Positions 32,720 to 44,875 are shown, counted from the stretch's first letter. The stretch is 64,000 nt of DNA from Talpa occidentalis (GCF_014898055.3 NW_023601212.1:53804329-53868328), one strand, 5' to 3'. Numbers and translations are program-made. Notes: generated from the sequence alone by a model not told the origin.

Positions 32720-33660
32720 GTCCAGAAACAAGACTGGAGAGCCAGGCAGGGGGTTGATCATGAAAGGCTTTACACATTAAATTGCCATTCAAACTTTATT
32801 CTGGGGTCGGGGGGAACCATGGAGCAAGGTCAAGAATGACAGTCTCACATCTCCATTTCAGAAAGATGGCTGTGGCCCAGTCTGGAATGTGGATTTAAAG
32901 GATATAAGACAGGGCCTCCCCGGTGGCGCAGAGGTTGAGCGCTGGGTTGCGAAGCTGCACGCGGCCTCTGCGGCGCCGGTTTGATCCCCGGCTGCTCCCC
33001 GGCCACCGGAGGAGGGTCCCACATGGCGTGCAGACCTCTCCTGCCGCCCGCTGCTCCCCTCAGCAGTGTACTTCGGTCCTTCTGCCTGCTCTGCTCCCTG
33101 CTCTGGCTCTAGTGAATTCTCTCACCCTCCCGCGCTTCTGACTGTACCCAGTGCATGTACAAACAAAACAAACAAACAAACCAGCAAACAAATAAATAAA
33201 GCATGCCTCTATAAAAAAAAAAAAAAAAAAAAAAATAAAGGATATAAGACAAGCAGACCAGGAGAGAGAGACATGATATGGTCAGTGGCCATGTGAGTAG
33301 GGAGAAGGAATTGAATCCTGTGGCATTAAGGAGGAACAGTCAGCAGAAGATCTTCACTGAGTGGATGTAGATGAGGACACAGGGCATCACAGGTGATGCT
33401 CCGATTTTTTTTTGGGGGGTTGCGACTGAGTGGTCAATGGCACCTATGAACAAATTTTAGCCAATGTTGATGTGTTCAGTTTGGGGAAAAATTGAGATAC
33501 CTATGAAGTGTTGAAATAGTAATGTCCATAATCAATTGGATAGAATTCTGAAACTCAGAAGACACTGCTGAGTTGGAAAACAAATTTGGAAGTCATCAAC
33601 ATAGCAAAGGAGGGGAGGAAATCCCTCTGGGAGTATGTGCACCATAAGAAGTGAAAAAGG
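32720..33660 (-). mobile_element. L2 LINE fragment, antisense, split by a SINE
   Basis: Reversed L2 wording: 'gatcatgaaaggctttacac', 'tcaaactttattctgggg', 'gatggctgtggcccagtctg'. After the SINE it continues with 'gatgtgttcagtttgggg', 'gatacctatgaagtgttgaa' and 'ttggaagtcatcaacatagc'. No intact frame. Confidence 0.65.
32912..33235 (+). mobile_element. tRNA-derived SINE with variant 3' tail
   Basis: Perfect 16-bp target duplication TAAAGGATATAAGACA (32896-32911 and 33236-33251). Contains the extra 'gctgctccccggccaccgg' block. The tail is (AAAC)n/(AAAT)n, then GCATGCCTCTATA and a poly(A) of about 24 A, without the usual AATC-TTT terminator. Same CATGCCTCT extension as 17342-17680. Confidence 0.93.
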
Positions 33661-33834
33661 TCCACGTTGGAAGCAGGAAGCACTTACATTTAAGGATCAG
33701 TCATTCTGTTCCCAACAGAAAGAGGAACCCAAACACACCTAACTGGAGGAGAAATTAGCAAGCACCCAAGCTGGAAAAGCACTACCCAAGCTAAAATGTG
33801 AATGGTTATGCCAGCTGTCTCCAGAAATCTCATT

Positions 33835-33948
33835 AGTAATCCTGACTTTGGAGCCAAGACTTGAGTCAACTCTGGGCTCCACCACCTACTATGATCTTGG
33901 ATTCTGGAGGTCTTGCTTTGCTGCTATGAAATAGGATATCTGCATCTC
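33835..33948 (+). mobile_element. MIR SINE fragment
   Basis: Sense MIR wording: 'ctgactttggagccaagact', 'gggctccaccacctactatg', 'atcttgg', then 'gctatgaaataggatatctg'. The target duplication of the adjacent SINE starts at 33949. Confidence 0.5.
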
Positions 33949-33963
33949 AAAGAGGTGGAAGAG

Positions 33964-34221
33964 GGCCTCCCTGGTGGTGCAGCGGGTTGAGCCCAGTGCT
34001 ATGAAGCTGTCTGCAGCCTCTGCAGCGCAGGTTCAATTCCTGGCTGGTCAGGGAGATATCCACATGGCGCAGCAGACCTCTCCTGTCTCACCTGCTGCTC
34101 CCCTCAGCAGTGTATCGTTCCATCTGCCTGTTCTGCTCCCCACTCTGTCTCTGGTGAATCCTTTCACCCTCCCACACCTCTGAACTGTACCCCAGTTCTT
34201 GTATAAATAAATCTTTAAAAA
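33964..34221 (+). mobile_element. tRNA-derived T+ SINE
   Basis: Perfect 15-bp target duplication AAAGAGGTGGAAGAG (33949-33963 and 34222-34236). Head 'ggcctccctggtggtgcagc', tail 'gtataaataaatcttt' plus a short poly(A). Confidence 0.93.
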
Positions 34222-34267
34222 AAAGAGGTGGAAGAGATACCAAGTTTCTGGCACATTCCTTCATCTG

Positions 34268-34365
34268 AGCCTCTGATAGTGATTTGCAAACTTTCCTGTG
34301 CATTATGCTCACTTGGAGGGTTTGGCCCCCTGTCACTTTCTGAGTGAGGATGTCTGGGATGATCA
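34268..34365 (+). mobile_element. Possible MER5-like hAT fossil
   Basis: 'tttgcaaactttcctgtgca', 'tatgctcacttggagggttt', then 'ctttctgagtgaggatgtct', the order of a MER5-type element. Only part is recognisable. Confidence 0.4.
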
Positions 34366-35399
34366 GGTGTGGCTAGTGCAGGAATCACCTTTGATTCAGG
34401 ATATTCTTCTGAAAGGATCCCTACCAGGTGAGTGAATACCCATTCTGTGCATCTCAAACTGGCCTTGTGGTCCTAGAGGGCAGTGGGATTGGAGTTGTAG
34501 TTTCTCTGCAGGAAGCATGATAAAGCAATGAACTGTCAGGGAAAGGCACCTCATCCATTGGCTCAGCTGTCACCCAAGACATCTCAAGGGTTAGAAGTTG
34601 AGTGATTCACACCTGCGCATTTGAAAAGCCATGACTCACTGGATGCAGTAGGTGGGCTGCTTTGACTCAACCCTCAGGGAGGGAAGACAGCAAGTCTGGA
34701 GAGTCACAGCCAATAGTCAGCAGAATAGACCCTGGGTGGTGTGGGGGGGGTGGTGCTTCAGGCACCTGATGAACCAGACTCTGGACTACAGAGCAGAGAG
34801 ATAAACTGCAGCGCTGGCAGAAAACAAAGGTCCTGGAAGCCTTCCTCCCAGGGGCCAAAGGGAGTCCTTGTATCTCTTCCTAGAAGTTAGCCTCTGCACT
34901 GGTTTAAGACCCTGAGTATGGTGGTGTAATATCGGGGTGACACCCAAAACTAAAGGGCAGAGAAGCAACCTAGCATGCCCTCTGGATGTCACTTTCCTCA
35001 GTATAGCCTCTGTTTCTCATTCCCTCCACACTGGTGATGCCCAGGGCACCTTCTCCCCAGGGTGCTGAGTATCGAAATCCCCAGAAAAGCCCTATCATGG
35101 GAGGACTGTCAGGAGCATAATCTTCTTTTAACAACGGTCTGACACAGACATCTTCATATTTCATTTCTTAAGAATCCCCCTTGAACTCCTAATTATATAT
35201 ATATATATATATATAATTTTTTTCAACCTACATTTAATACCATGCTAGCTACAGAGATTGCAAATATTAATCAATCACAATGCTTGCCTTCAAGGAATTT
35301 TGCCTAATGAGATATAAAATGTACTGCATTTATTTTATAGTCTGCAAAACACTTTCAAATGCAATTATTCATCCTAATGGCCATAGAGAATTGCTGCTA
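34366..35399. other. Stretch with no supported gene
   Basis: No domain-bearing frame. The only notable item is an (AT)n run at 35194-35215. Confidence 0.35.
35194..35215. repeat. (TA)n microsatellite
   Basis: Uninterrupted alternating TA tract of about 11 units. Confidence 0.9.
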
Positions 35400-35690
35400 T
35401 GGAGCCTATTTCATTTTTTGCCAACCTGATCTTTAGCTTAAATAGTTCCTCTTCAGAAGCTTTCCTTGACATGTCAGTTGACAGAGCTAACCAATCACCC
35501 TATAAGATTTTCTGAGTGACATTCATCAAGGGATGATTTGTTTTTGTTTTTTTACGAATGATTTATTGTCTCTCTCCTGCAATAAATTTCACAGAAGTAG
35601 GAAATGGGTTTGCCTTGATCACTATTGTATCCCGAGTACCCAAATCAGTGCCAGGATGTAGCAGACACTCAGCATATATTTGTAAAAGAA
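35400..35690 (+). mobile_element. L2 LINE 3' end fragment
   Basis: Sense L2 3' wording: 'agaagctttccttgacatgt', 'tgatcactattgtatcccga', 'gtgccaggatgtagcagaca', then 'ctcagcatatatttg'. Confidence 0.55.
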
Positions 35691-35699
35691 AGGGTAGGG

Positions 35700-37964
35700 T
35701 GGGGAGGGAAGAGGAGGAAGAAAGGAACCGGGGAAGAGGGAGGTGTTTTAATTGTTCTGCTGAGTGACAGAAGTCAGGCTCACTCCTGGGATTTTCTCCC
35801 CAGGCCAGGTTCCTCACTCTTCACTCACCTTGGGGGGCCACCCTGGGTCAGAGTCCAGGTTCTGAGCTGGGCAGGTTTATTTTCCTTGCCCAGACACTGA
35901 GGCAGATGTACCCGAGACTCTGACTTGAGCACTGAATGGCTCTTTAACTGAGAGTTCCAGATCCCACTAAAAGAGAAAAGGGTCATTACACATCCTTTTC
36001 CCTAAAGGAAATGTAGGACTTTTTCTTTATTTAGGATCATTATACTCAAGAAAACATTAACCAAGTGTAACAGGGTCATCCTTTTCATAGAGCAGGCAGG
36101 TTTGGGGGTTCTGGGGTGCCCCTCTCCCTGCCATGTAACACAAGGACCAAATAAGCCAAGAGAGAGTCAATTGACTTTTCTTTTAAGAGGCACGAATATC
36201 AAAGATTCTTTACCACTTTTTAAAATTTAGAACAAAGACTAAAACTCCTGTTCAGTAAATATAGCAATCAAAAAGGCGGGGGGAAATCTACTGGATGACT
36301 AGGTAAGCGGAAGAGACAAAAAATAAAGAAGAAAATAAATGGGGGTGAAAACTATACATCAGTCATTGCTTGTGGAACGGGAAGGGGCCTCTAGTGAACT
36401 CTGGTTCCAAGTCCCTCTCTGAAAGATGCAGGATTGGGTCTATGTGTTGAAATCATAGCTAAGGCCCAGGGGTGAAATAATTTACCCACACTCTGTAGTT
36501 AGTAGTGACTGGAGAAAGATCAGATCCACTCTACCATAATCAGATGATGATTACGTATAATTTTGTGTGTATAAATGTGTGTATGTATAAATTAATTAAT
36601 CATTTTAAAAGAACTATCCTATACTGAGAGGTAGAAAGCAATTATTTGGAGTAACAGCTTTGTTATTTCATCTTTATTTCATGAACACATTTGGTTCATG
36701 AGAAAGGGGGGAACCCCAAAACAAAAATGAAAGTGGCATAAATACAGTTATTCTCTGCAGTGCAGAAGACACAGAGAGCTACATTGACATCAAGTTGCAT
36801 TTTTGGAAAGACAGCAGTATTTGCATCCCTAAAAGATGCATCCATCAGTGTGGCCCCAGATTTTGGTCCCCAGCTTAGAACTGTATAATCCCCTCCTATG
36901 AGGATGCATAGATGGCCCTGTCACAGGCTGCAGAGCCTGCCTGTACGCACATAGCGTGACACCTTCCTCCTGGGTTCCCCACCTCTGGACCCTTCCAGCT
37001 GCTGCTGCTACCACTAACCCTACACTGAAAATCTGGAGCATTCTCTCATCACCCCAGACTAGCGTTTATGGAGTGGAAAAATTGTTTTTCAAGTATGATC
37101 AATGTAGTACTATAGACTCTTTTGATTCCAGAAACTAAATCTTTCAAAGTACTACCACATGAACATAAATGAGAAGTTCCTTCCATGGTAAAACCCAACT
37201 CTGCTCTAGAATCTCATTCATTGGCATTCCCCCAAGTCCACAAACGCACAAAAGATAACAGAATCCTTTTGAATCCCCTACGTGGGAATCACACCCAACA
37301 CTAGTTTTCCAGTTAAAAGGCCACCAATCACATCTTTGTTTCTGCTAGGAAAATTCCTGATTTGTATATAACCAGCTCTGTGCTAGAACAACTGGTTTTG
37401 TAATGGGCTTTGGGGATTCCAAATGGCTTTGTAATTTGTCACATGTATCCTTCATCCAATGGCCGAGACTCAGGCTCCCCACCTCATTGCAAATGTCAAA
37501 TGTCCTTTTTATCGCCATTTTCTCCCATTATCCTACCCACCACCGCCACCTTCTCCCCCATTGCTATACATCATTCAGGTCATACTGCAGATGTTTGTTA
37601 GCCTACTGTTGTATTTCCTGTTCTCCCCAATTCCTAGTTGGGAATGCAAGGTAACATAACCTATTGAGGAGAGAAGGTAACACAAGTCAGGTACTCTCTC
37701 CTGGCCAGGTAAACCAGCCCCCTTTTCCATACCAAAACTGGGCTGAGATTCACCCACAGGAGACCACAGGCATTCACTGCTGCTCCCTGCTCGGCACCAC
37801 CAATGACTCTTTTGTGACCCCTCCATCAAACTCTGGTCTATCTTCCCCACCAAGAAAAGGTCAGAAGGCAGGGGATTAGCAGACCACAAAGTCTAAAGCC
37901 ACCATGAACTGGGGGATCTTCTGCTGGAGCTGGGACATACCTGGGAAGCATCTGCCCAACCGTC
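35700..37964. other. SINE-free stretch with no supported gene
   Basis: About 2.3 kb. A weak antisense MIR-like patch lies near 36460-36530 ('aataatttacccacactctg'). Otherwise I recognise no gene or repeat. Confidence 0.35.
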
Positions 37965-38110
37965 ATTTCCAGGCATGATAAATGAGGCCCAAGGTCGTCA
38001 GTGACTTGCCCAAGGTCACATGGCTACATCCTGCATCCAATGGCCTAGCCTCAGGCTCCCCACTGAGTCAGGGCTAAAAGTCAAGTCTCCCAGCCAATGC
38101 TATTTGATCT
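37965..38110 (-). mobile_element. MIR SINE fragment, antisense
   Basis: Reversed MIR: 'gcatgataaatgaggcccaa', 'agtgacttgcccaaggtcac', 'atggct', then a degenerate tail. Confidence 0.55.
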
Positions 38111-38130
38111 AACCCACCCCCATGGTGGGT

Positions 38131-38160
38131 TATTCATGGTCTGGCTATTCATGGTCTGGC
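38131..38160. repeat. Perfect 15-bp tandem duplication
   Basis: TATTCATGGTCTGGC occurs twice head to tail (38131-38145 and 38146-38160), followed by TA. Isolated, not a microsatellite. Confidence 0.95.
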
Positions 38161-38161
38161 T

Positions 38162-38794
38162 AACTATGGTGCTACATGGTAAAGAGGAAGGATGAATAGG
38201 TGTAAACAATGTCTACAATTCTCTTCTTAAGCCTCTATTTGTGCCTACATGATGGAGAAAAGATCTGAAGGACCTAACCAAGACACTAGCGGCTGGGTGT
38301 ATCAGGTTTCCTTGCTAGCCTATAAAATTATTTTGGGCAAATCAAAGGGTGAAAGCCTCTGTGCAAGTCTAGGCCGTGGCCAGTCTATGAGAGAGTGTGA
38401 ATCAATCAGCTGTGATGCTGAGAGAGGCAGGTTTCAATAACTAAGGTGTAGACAGCCCCTAAATACCAGATGGTGACACACGCCTTGCCTGTTCATGCCA
38501 ATCCTACCACCGTGGGCATTCATGAGTATACTGGGGTCCAGCAGAGAGATCCCTCTGGTGATGGACCAGGTGGCAGGAAAGGAGGTGGGGAACACAAACT
38601 TCAAGGGCACAAAGAAAGGACGCTGACAGAACAAAGCCAGGATAAGCCTGACAGGTCAAGAACCAGGCAGGATGGACAAGTCCACCCCAGTCCACCCCAC
38701 CTGGGATGGCTCGTCACCCCCAAGACCCTAAACAAGTGAGTCAAACATGGACCAATTAAACTTCAGCACTAAGAAGCACCATTTCATGGAGGGG
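38162..38794. other. Stretch with no supported gene
   Basis: Short open frames only, overlapping on both strands. No nameable repeat. Confidence 0.35.
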
Positions 38795-38965
38795 GTGCCA
38801 GCCTTGGGTTTGAATGCCAACGCTGTCCCTTATGATCTACATTGACTTGAGCAAATTACTTTTCTGAACGTCAGTCTCCTCACCTATAAAATGAAGATAG
38901 TACTTAATAGGGTTAGAGAAGGATTCATGATGATACAGTTTGTAAACAATAAGTGTTCACTACAA
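38795..38965 (+). mobile_element. MIR SINE
   Basis: Sense MIR: 'gccttgggtttgaatgccaa', 'ttgacttgagcaaattactt', 'ttctgaacgtcagtctcctc', 'acctataaaatgaagatagt', 'ataagtgttcactac'. Confidence 0.65.
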
Positions 38966-41309
38966 AATAGCTAAACTTTTTGAAGCCCAGCAGGGACTTG
39001 GCTGTCTGGCAAACCCATGGGCTCCCAGGGGGGACGGAGGTGTGACTGACACATCCCCTAAGAATTCCCACCACTCCCCCACACATGTGAAGAAGTCAGG
39101 CAGGCATTTCCCTGCATCTGATGCTTCTTGGATATGAGTTTCTCAGTATAAAACCCAGATGCACTCTCCCCAGTCTCAGGGGAGCAACCATCTAATAGGA
39201 GCAACACTGTGACTGTGACGGTCACTGGAAGCCATGCTGCTGTCACACAACATTCACAATTCCTGCAGAAGGACAGCTTCCTGGGAGCCCCGGACTCAGA
39301 AGTCCCCTAAGAAAGCAGACAAGGCTAGAAACACTCACTCCATGCAGGTCACCCTGTATTTGTAACCCCTGCAGTCTAAGCATGAAGTTCCACTCCAGGA
39401 ACAGGATTTTTGGAGGGATGGGTAGAGTTGAGGAAAGAAGAGGTGGTCCAAGGAAAGGGGTCTGCATTCAGAGCTGGATTCTCAGAGTGGAATGGAAATA
39501 AAGTCCATTTGTGATATGAGTCAGAAAGAACCAGGTCATGAAGATATATGCAAGATTCAAGTGACATGAACACATCCTACCTTGTCTCACTGTCCCCTTG
39601 GACAATACAGTCACTCTGAGGGCAATCATCCCTCCTGATCTATCTGGAACAACTCTATTGTCCTTGTGTCACTCCTACCAATTTTCTACCAAGTGCCCCT
39701 GCGGGGACAATAAATGACAGGATACTATACCTGATGTTACAAACATTTTAGCTCTCCAGAGACTTAGTGTGTGAAAGAGCCGTAGCATGGAACTGCACAT
39801 AAAAAGAGTCACCTTCTAGGCTTTAGAGGTGTTGCACCATCCACAAGACTCACACAGTAGTGGAGAGAAAGGTCTACGTTTTTCATTATTAATTCTTTTT
39901 GGAACTGTCAACCAGAAGTTTCCCTTGGTGTCTACCCAAATTCCCAGCCCCAGTAAAGAAAGCCCTGTTCCCCCCTAGTTCGATATCAGTGGGGACAACG
40001 CCATGCTCTTATTTAAGCCTCAGAAAAATTCTTTCCATTTGTGAAACCATTTCTCTGGGTTCAGGTTTCACAGTCAAGGCCCCTCCTGCCTTTCCTGTGA
40101 GCGTGCTCTGTGAGGAGGTTCAGTACTGGACCCCCAAGTGTAAGTAAGAATCACTGTTCTGACACCATAGCTTCCAAAGCCAAGAGCTTGTGGATCATTA
40201 CAAGCCCCCAGATCTCAGTCACTCACTTAGCCACCCACGCAGCCTGAACCACCTGCTCTGCAGGCACCAAGTCACAGCCTGGCCAGAGGGAGGATCCCTC
40301 CTTGGGCGAGTCACTAAACTGATACCTTAGTCCCCAGAGTGAGGCGGAAGTCAGAGGAGCGTGGAGGGGCATGATACCTCCCATCATTCTTTCTGGGTCA
40401 CTGGCACAAAGCAGAGGCACAGAAAAAGGGGTTCTCTTTTCATTCGTAGAAAAGGACATGCAACCACGCTGGTGCAGGGAGCCTCAAATTCAATAAAAAG
40501 GCAAATCCCTCTAAGTAGCCCAGATTCTGCTGTGACCTCCTCTGAACCTCTATTTCCAGTCATCCTCCAGAATAGGGTCCACTCTCTGTGCCTCCTGACC
40601 TGACCCGGCGCTCCAGAGACATCCAGCCTACACCTCTCCTCTCCTGGATAAGTCCAAGGGTCAGGCAGCTTCATTCACAGAAACTTAGCTGGAAGCTCAG
40701 TCCCTGCTCAGGGAACCCTCCCTGAATGGTTCCCACCACACAACTCCCGGGGGTCAGAACTGGCCAAGCCTGAAGTCATACAAGGGCAGCAGGGGGACCC
40801 CAGACTCCTGCGGACCCCAGGCAGCCCCAGCTCTGAGCCAGGCTGCACTCCCTGGGCAGAAGGCACGCGAGAGCCTCCCTCCCTCGCCGCAGGCTGAGCA
40901 CCGCGCAAATCACCAGCGAGATGCCAGCTCCGGAGCCCTGGCCAGGGGCACAACACTCACACCCCAAACGCTAAATGGCTCGGGGGCTTTCCCACGCCCA
41001 GGAAATTGCCACGGAAGTTGCTAAGGGAAGGGCAGCGCCTGGAGAGGAAGAACTAGCTTAGAAGATTCGGAGGTTTGAGCAAACTAGGGCTCTCCGCTGT
41101 CCATGCATCCCCCAACAGGTAGCCGCGCTAAGGACCAGGACTCGGCACCCACCGCCGGGAAGGGCTGAGCAGCCGGCGCCAGGGAGCCGACAACCATTTC
41201 CTCGGTGGCAGCAAGACCCTGGGGCTTACCTTGAATTAACGCAGAGTCCCGCGCTCAGCTGAATGAGGAGAGTGTGCTAGTATTCCTGAGACATCATTGA
41301 ATTCTTTTA
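38966..41309. other. SINE-free stretch, becoming CpG-richer to the right
   Basis: No supported gene. From about 40860 to 41225 CpG dinucleotides become more frequent ('ccctcgccgcaggctg', 'accgcgcaaatc', 'accgccgggaag'). This looks like the shoulder of the CpG-dense block at 41630-41800. Confidence 0.4.
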
Positions 41310-41475
41310 AAAGAGCAAAAGGATGGGGGAAGGGGAACAAGGGAGGGCTGGGGAGGAGAGAGGGTGAAATTGAAGGGGAAGAAGGAGCAATCAAAAGAAA
41401 GAAGGGGGGTAGGTAGGAAGGCAGGAGGAGGGCAGGGAGAGAAACGGAAAATAAAATAAAGAGAAGGGAGACAGT
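41310..41475. repeat. Polypurine (G+A) low-complexity tract
   Basis: About 165 bp of nearly pure G/A on the plus strand with several GGGAGG and GGGG runs. It lies about 160 bp left of the CpG-dense block. Such tracts can form triplex or quadruplex structures and often flank promoters. That is general knowledge, not shown here. Confidence 0.8.
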
Positions 41476-41629
41476 TTTTTCAATATGCTGTCTCTTGCCC
41501 ACACAGTGGAAAAGAAATTTCTGACAATCGGAAAGAGAACTCGCACACATGCCCCCCAGAGGGGCCTGCCTGGGGGATAACAAAGGAGATGGAAGGCTGC
41601 AGCTGCATCTACACCAAGGAGGAAATCGC

Positions 41630-41800
41630 TGTCCAGGCACGGGCAGCTCGGGTGCGCGGAGCGGGCGGGAGGGTGCGGAGCGGAACGCTCGCGGGAGCGC
41701 GCGCCCGGGGCCTGGAGGACTGGAGGGGGCAGTCGCTGGAAGGGTAGACCGTGCTGCGCCCGCAGGCTCTGTTGCGAACAGCCCACGGGCGAGAAATTTA
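41630..41800. promoter_or_regulatory. CpG-dense block, candidate promoter or enhancer
   Basis: A short GC-rich core with about 15 CpGs in the 85 bp between roughly 41636 and 41720 ('gtgcgcggagcgggcggg', 'gctcgcgggagcgcgcgcc'), against strongly CpG-depleted DNA elsewhere. Retained CpG usually means germline hypomethylation, as at promoters and some enhancers. It is shorter than a classical CpG island. No adjacent exon is recognisable on either strand, so any transcript start or direction is unknown. Confidence 0.5.
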
Positions 41801-43401
41801 GTTCTGAATTTCCGTGGGAAAGTTCAGTGACCTCAAACTTCCAGAGGCGATTTCCTCTCAAGGGCCCGGGTCTCCATTTATGGGCGGCACAGACTGGACC
41901 CCCAGCTCCTGGTGCCAGCTTCTGCCTTCCTGGGCAGGGAGGACAGAGATGGAAGTGTCTGATTACCTGTCAAGAAAAAACGGGCCAGGAGAATTGGGGG
42001 CTTTAAGGATCAAGTTAAGGGAGAAGCAGGGAGCCCAGTGCCTGAACCAGATACTTCTCAAGAACAGGGGGCCCCTAGCAGAGGTCCCCAGAGGTGTCTG
42101 GGGGTGACCAGGGGCCAACTGAGGTCTCTAGGGGAGACCTGGTTTCCTAGGGAGCAGTTGAAGAGTGCAAAAGATAAACCACGCTGAAAACTGAGTCTAA
42201 CTGGCATCCAGAAGGCCTGAACCTTTCAGGGGTTTCCCTCTCCCTGCATTTCTCTGACTCATGGCACATTCTTCCCTCAAGAATAGCAGCAATGCCTCCA
42301 GCTTGGGTCCCACCAGCCATCTCTCCTGTCCAAGTAGGTCTCCAAAGGGGCTTTGCCAAGTGACTGTACCTGCTGCCCAGCCCCCACCAAAAGCTCAGAA
42401 TCAGACTACAGAATGGCCCCAGAGAAACAGAGTGGAGGGGGCAGCAGGATTGAAATGGACAAAAAGAGATACAGAAAGAAAAGGTAGGGGAAGGAGGGAG
42501 GGGATGGGAGACTTCTCTGTTGCTGACAGATGAGGCAAGTGTTCTGGAGCTTCCTTCGAGGATTGCCGGAGCTGAATGAGGGCCAGCAACCTTTTCTTAT
42601 TTAGTGGGGAGTTCCCCATATGGGAAAGGGATTCTATTTGGTTAACCTTGCACCCTGCACTCTCCACCCACCCAGAAAACATGCATTGGAGGGAACTAAA
42701 TAGCCAAGAGGTCAACAACTCTTAATTCCGGGTGGGAAAGGAAGTCAAGGCCAAGGACTCTGAAGTCTCCTTGGCTAGTCCCTACTTCACCCATAAAAGG
42801 TCTAGATGGGGTTCACTCTATAAGGACCCAGGAATTTAATCACCAACCCTGAAAAGAGGTGAGTCTGGTTTTTATGATTTAGACTTTTGGAAAGCCAGGC
42901 CTTTGGCCCTGACATTAAAAACTGCTGCAGCTGGGCTTGAGGGGGAAAAAATCCGGGCTGCCCATCGGTTTTTCACAGGCTGACAGATTTTTGGAAACAG
43001 TCTTGTAGATCTGGTTTCTCCCTTATTAAGAATTCCTTTTTTTTTCAGTGCAAGCGTCAGAATGCAGCCGGCGCCTCTCTTGTGGAGGGGATCTTGGGAC
43101 TGCAAAAGGGAGATCCCAACATGAGGGATCAGTAACCCTCCTCTCAGGGAGAAGAAACACCAGGTGTGGAGGAAGAGGGAGAGATTCCTTCTCCAAAGAA
43201 ATTAGTCTCAGAAACTACTGAAGCACAAAGGGAAAGAGAATGTCTCCATTCACCCCAAACTGGACTCCTCATGTCCCCCATCCCAACCCATCCCACTGTA
43301 TGTACAGTGGGACTCAGGGTAGTTACCAACCACAGTGTGGTTCCAGCCACCTAGTAGGTGCTCTTCCATGAGCCCATAAACAGGGGCATTCACACTACAT
43401 T
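41801..43401. other. Stretch right of the CpG block, no supported gene
   Basis: No domain-bearing frame. A splice-acceptor-like T-run plus CAG occurs at about 43036-43050, but no reading frame or partner donor supports an exon. Confidence 0.35.
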
Positions 43402-43415
43402 CATTGTTTGGGTTT

Positions 43416-43439
43416 TTTGTTTTTGTTTTTTTTAAAGAT

Positions 43440-43482
<43 letters not shown>

Positions 43483-43691
43483 TACAAGCACTGGGTACAG
43501 TCAGAAGCGTGGTAGGGTGAGAGAATTCACCAGAGTCAGAGCGGGGAGCAGAACAGGCAGATGACGAAACACACTGCTGAGCGGGACCCTCCTCCGGTGG
43601 CCGGGGAGCAGCCAGGGATCAAACCAGCGCTGCAGAGGCTGTGGGCAGCCTCACAAGCCAGCGCTCAACAGCTGCGCCACCAGGGAGGCCC
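43416..43691 (-). mobile_element. tRNA-derived SINE with internal deletion and long (TTTA)n tail
   Basis: Perfect 14-bp target duplication CATTGTTTGGGTTT (43402-43415 and 43692-43705). The tail is a (TTTA) run of about 11 units (43439-43483). The body lacks the usual segment between the 'gctgagggg' and 'gggaccctcc' blocks. It belongs to the subgroup with the 'ccggtggccggggagcagcc' block (reversed). Confidence 0.92.
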
Positions 43692-43705
43692 CATTGTTTG
43701 GGTTT

Positions 43706-44684
43706 CTAATGAAAATGTTTAAAGAGGTAGGACACCAGAAGGCTGATGGTTTTGCTGGCTTGGAATCTCCTTAAGAGAAGAGCATCCATACTCAGCCCCC
43801 TCCATCATCAAAACAAACAACAATTGTGCCCACAAACAAGACTCTTCATGATGCCTCATGCATACAACTGGGAGAGGGTCATGTCCACCAGCAGGATGGG
43901 ATGGTTCCAGGAGAGTCACCTTACCTATACAAAAAGTGGTACCCAAGTACAATACCACTTATTTCTTGCCTCTGGCTACAAGTTACAACTAATTTGAACA
44001 ATATGGTGTCCTTTTAGACACAACAAAAACATTGGTTTTGGTTCTTGTCCCATTTGAATGAAATTGTGGCTGGTGCCCAGCCCTTTTGCTCCAGGCAGAA
44101 GGGGTAGGAGAAGACTCTAATGCAGGGAGTCAGCTCAGCACAGGGGGCCTCCCTGCCTCCCAACTTTTGCCCCAGCAGATTCTCCTGCTCCCCTGGCCTC
44201 TACTGTACTCAGTTGGCGAAACAGGGAAACAGACTTCATTCTCCAGACACACTCTCCCCTCTTGAGCCAAACCAGCCAGCAAGCATCCTGGCCCAGACCT
44301 GTGTCCTACACTGCACCCCCTAAAGGGGCACTTCGCACTGGGGCCCTGGCTTCAAAGAAAAGACCCTGGTTTAATAATTCAGCCTGCTTGAATGCCAGTA
44401 GTAGCCATGGCAACCAGTTCCCTGACATCTTCTTGTAGGCAGGATGTGGTTGGAAGGGAAAAGAGAGGGAGAGGAAGAGGAAAAGATAAAGAGGAAAGAA
44501 AGAAAGAAACCCAGCTCAGGCTTCACGGAAACTTTCCTGCTGTCATCCCACTGGGCAATCCTGACATTGTGAAGCCAGCAAATCTCACTTCCCCCCTTCC
44601 CCTAGCCCTCCCGCCGGCTCCACTTCCTCTCCCCCATCTATCTCTTGTATCTCTTTTGTCTCAAACCTACTAGAAGCCAGGAGA
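43706..44684. other. Stretch with no supported gene
   Basis: No nameable repeat or domain-bearing frame. A purine-rich patch lies near 44455-44515. Confidence 0.35.
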
Positions 44685-44790
44685 TCTAGGATCCTGACTC
44701 AAAATTCCAACTAACATCTTTGTGACTTTGGCAAATGCCTCTCTTTATCCATCTCAGTTTATCTATATAACAAGGGGCTTAGGAATGTTT
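44685..44790 (+). mobile_element. MIR SINE fragment
   Basis: Sense MIR-like: 'gatcctgactcaaaattcca', 'catctttgtgactttggcaa', 'tatccatctcagtttatcta', 'taacaagggg'. Confidence 0.5.
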
Positions 44791-44875
44791 TCTGGGGTTC
44801 ATTATGGATCTAACAAATCTGTGGTCCTCTGTGGTCATCTCTTGGCCTTTCAGTCTTTTATCTCTGCCAGCTGAC

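Noticed and set aside
37460..38070. Similar strings 'catccaatggcc.ag.ctcaggctccccac' at about 37454 and 38036 as a duplication
   Set aside because: Only about 30 bp match and the second lies beside a MIR fragment. Too short to call.
43030..43060. Splice acceptor (T-run then CAG) suggesting an exon
   Set aside because: No coding frame, donor site or known protein follows. Such motifs are common by chance.
43439..43483. Regular short repeats as a CRISPR array
   Set aside because: It is a (TTTA) microsatellite in a SINE tail. There are no spacers and the DNA is mammalian.
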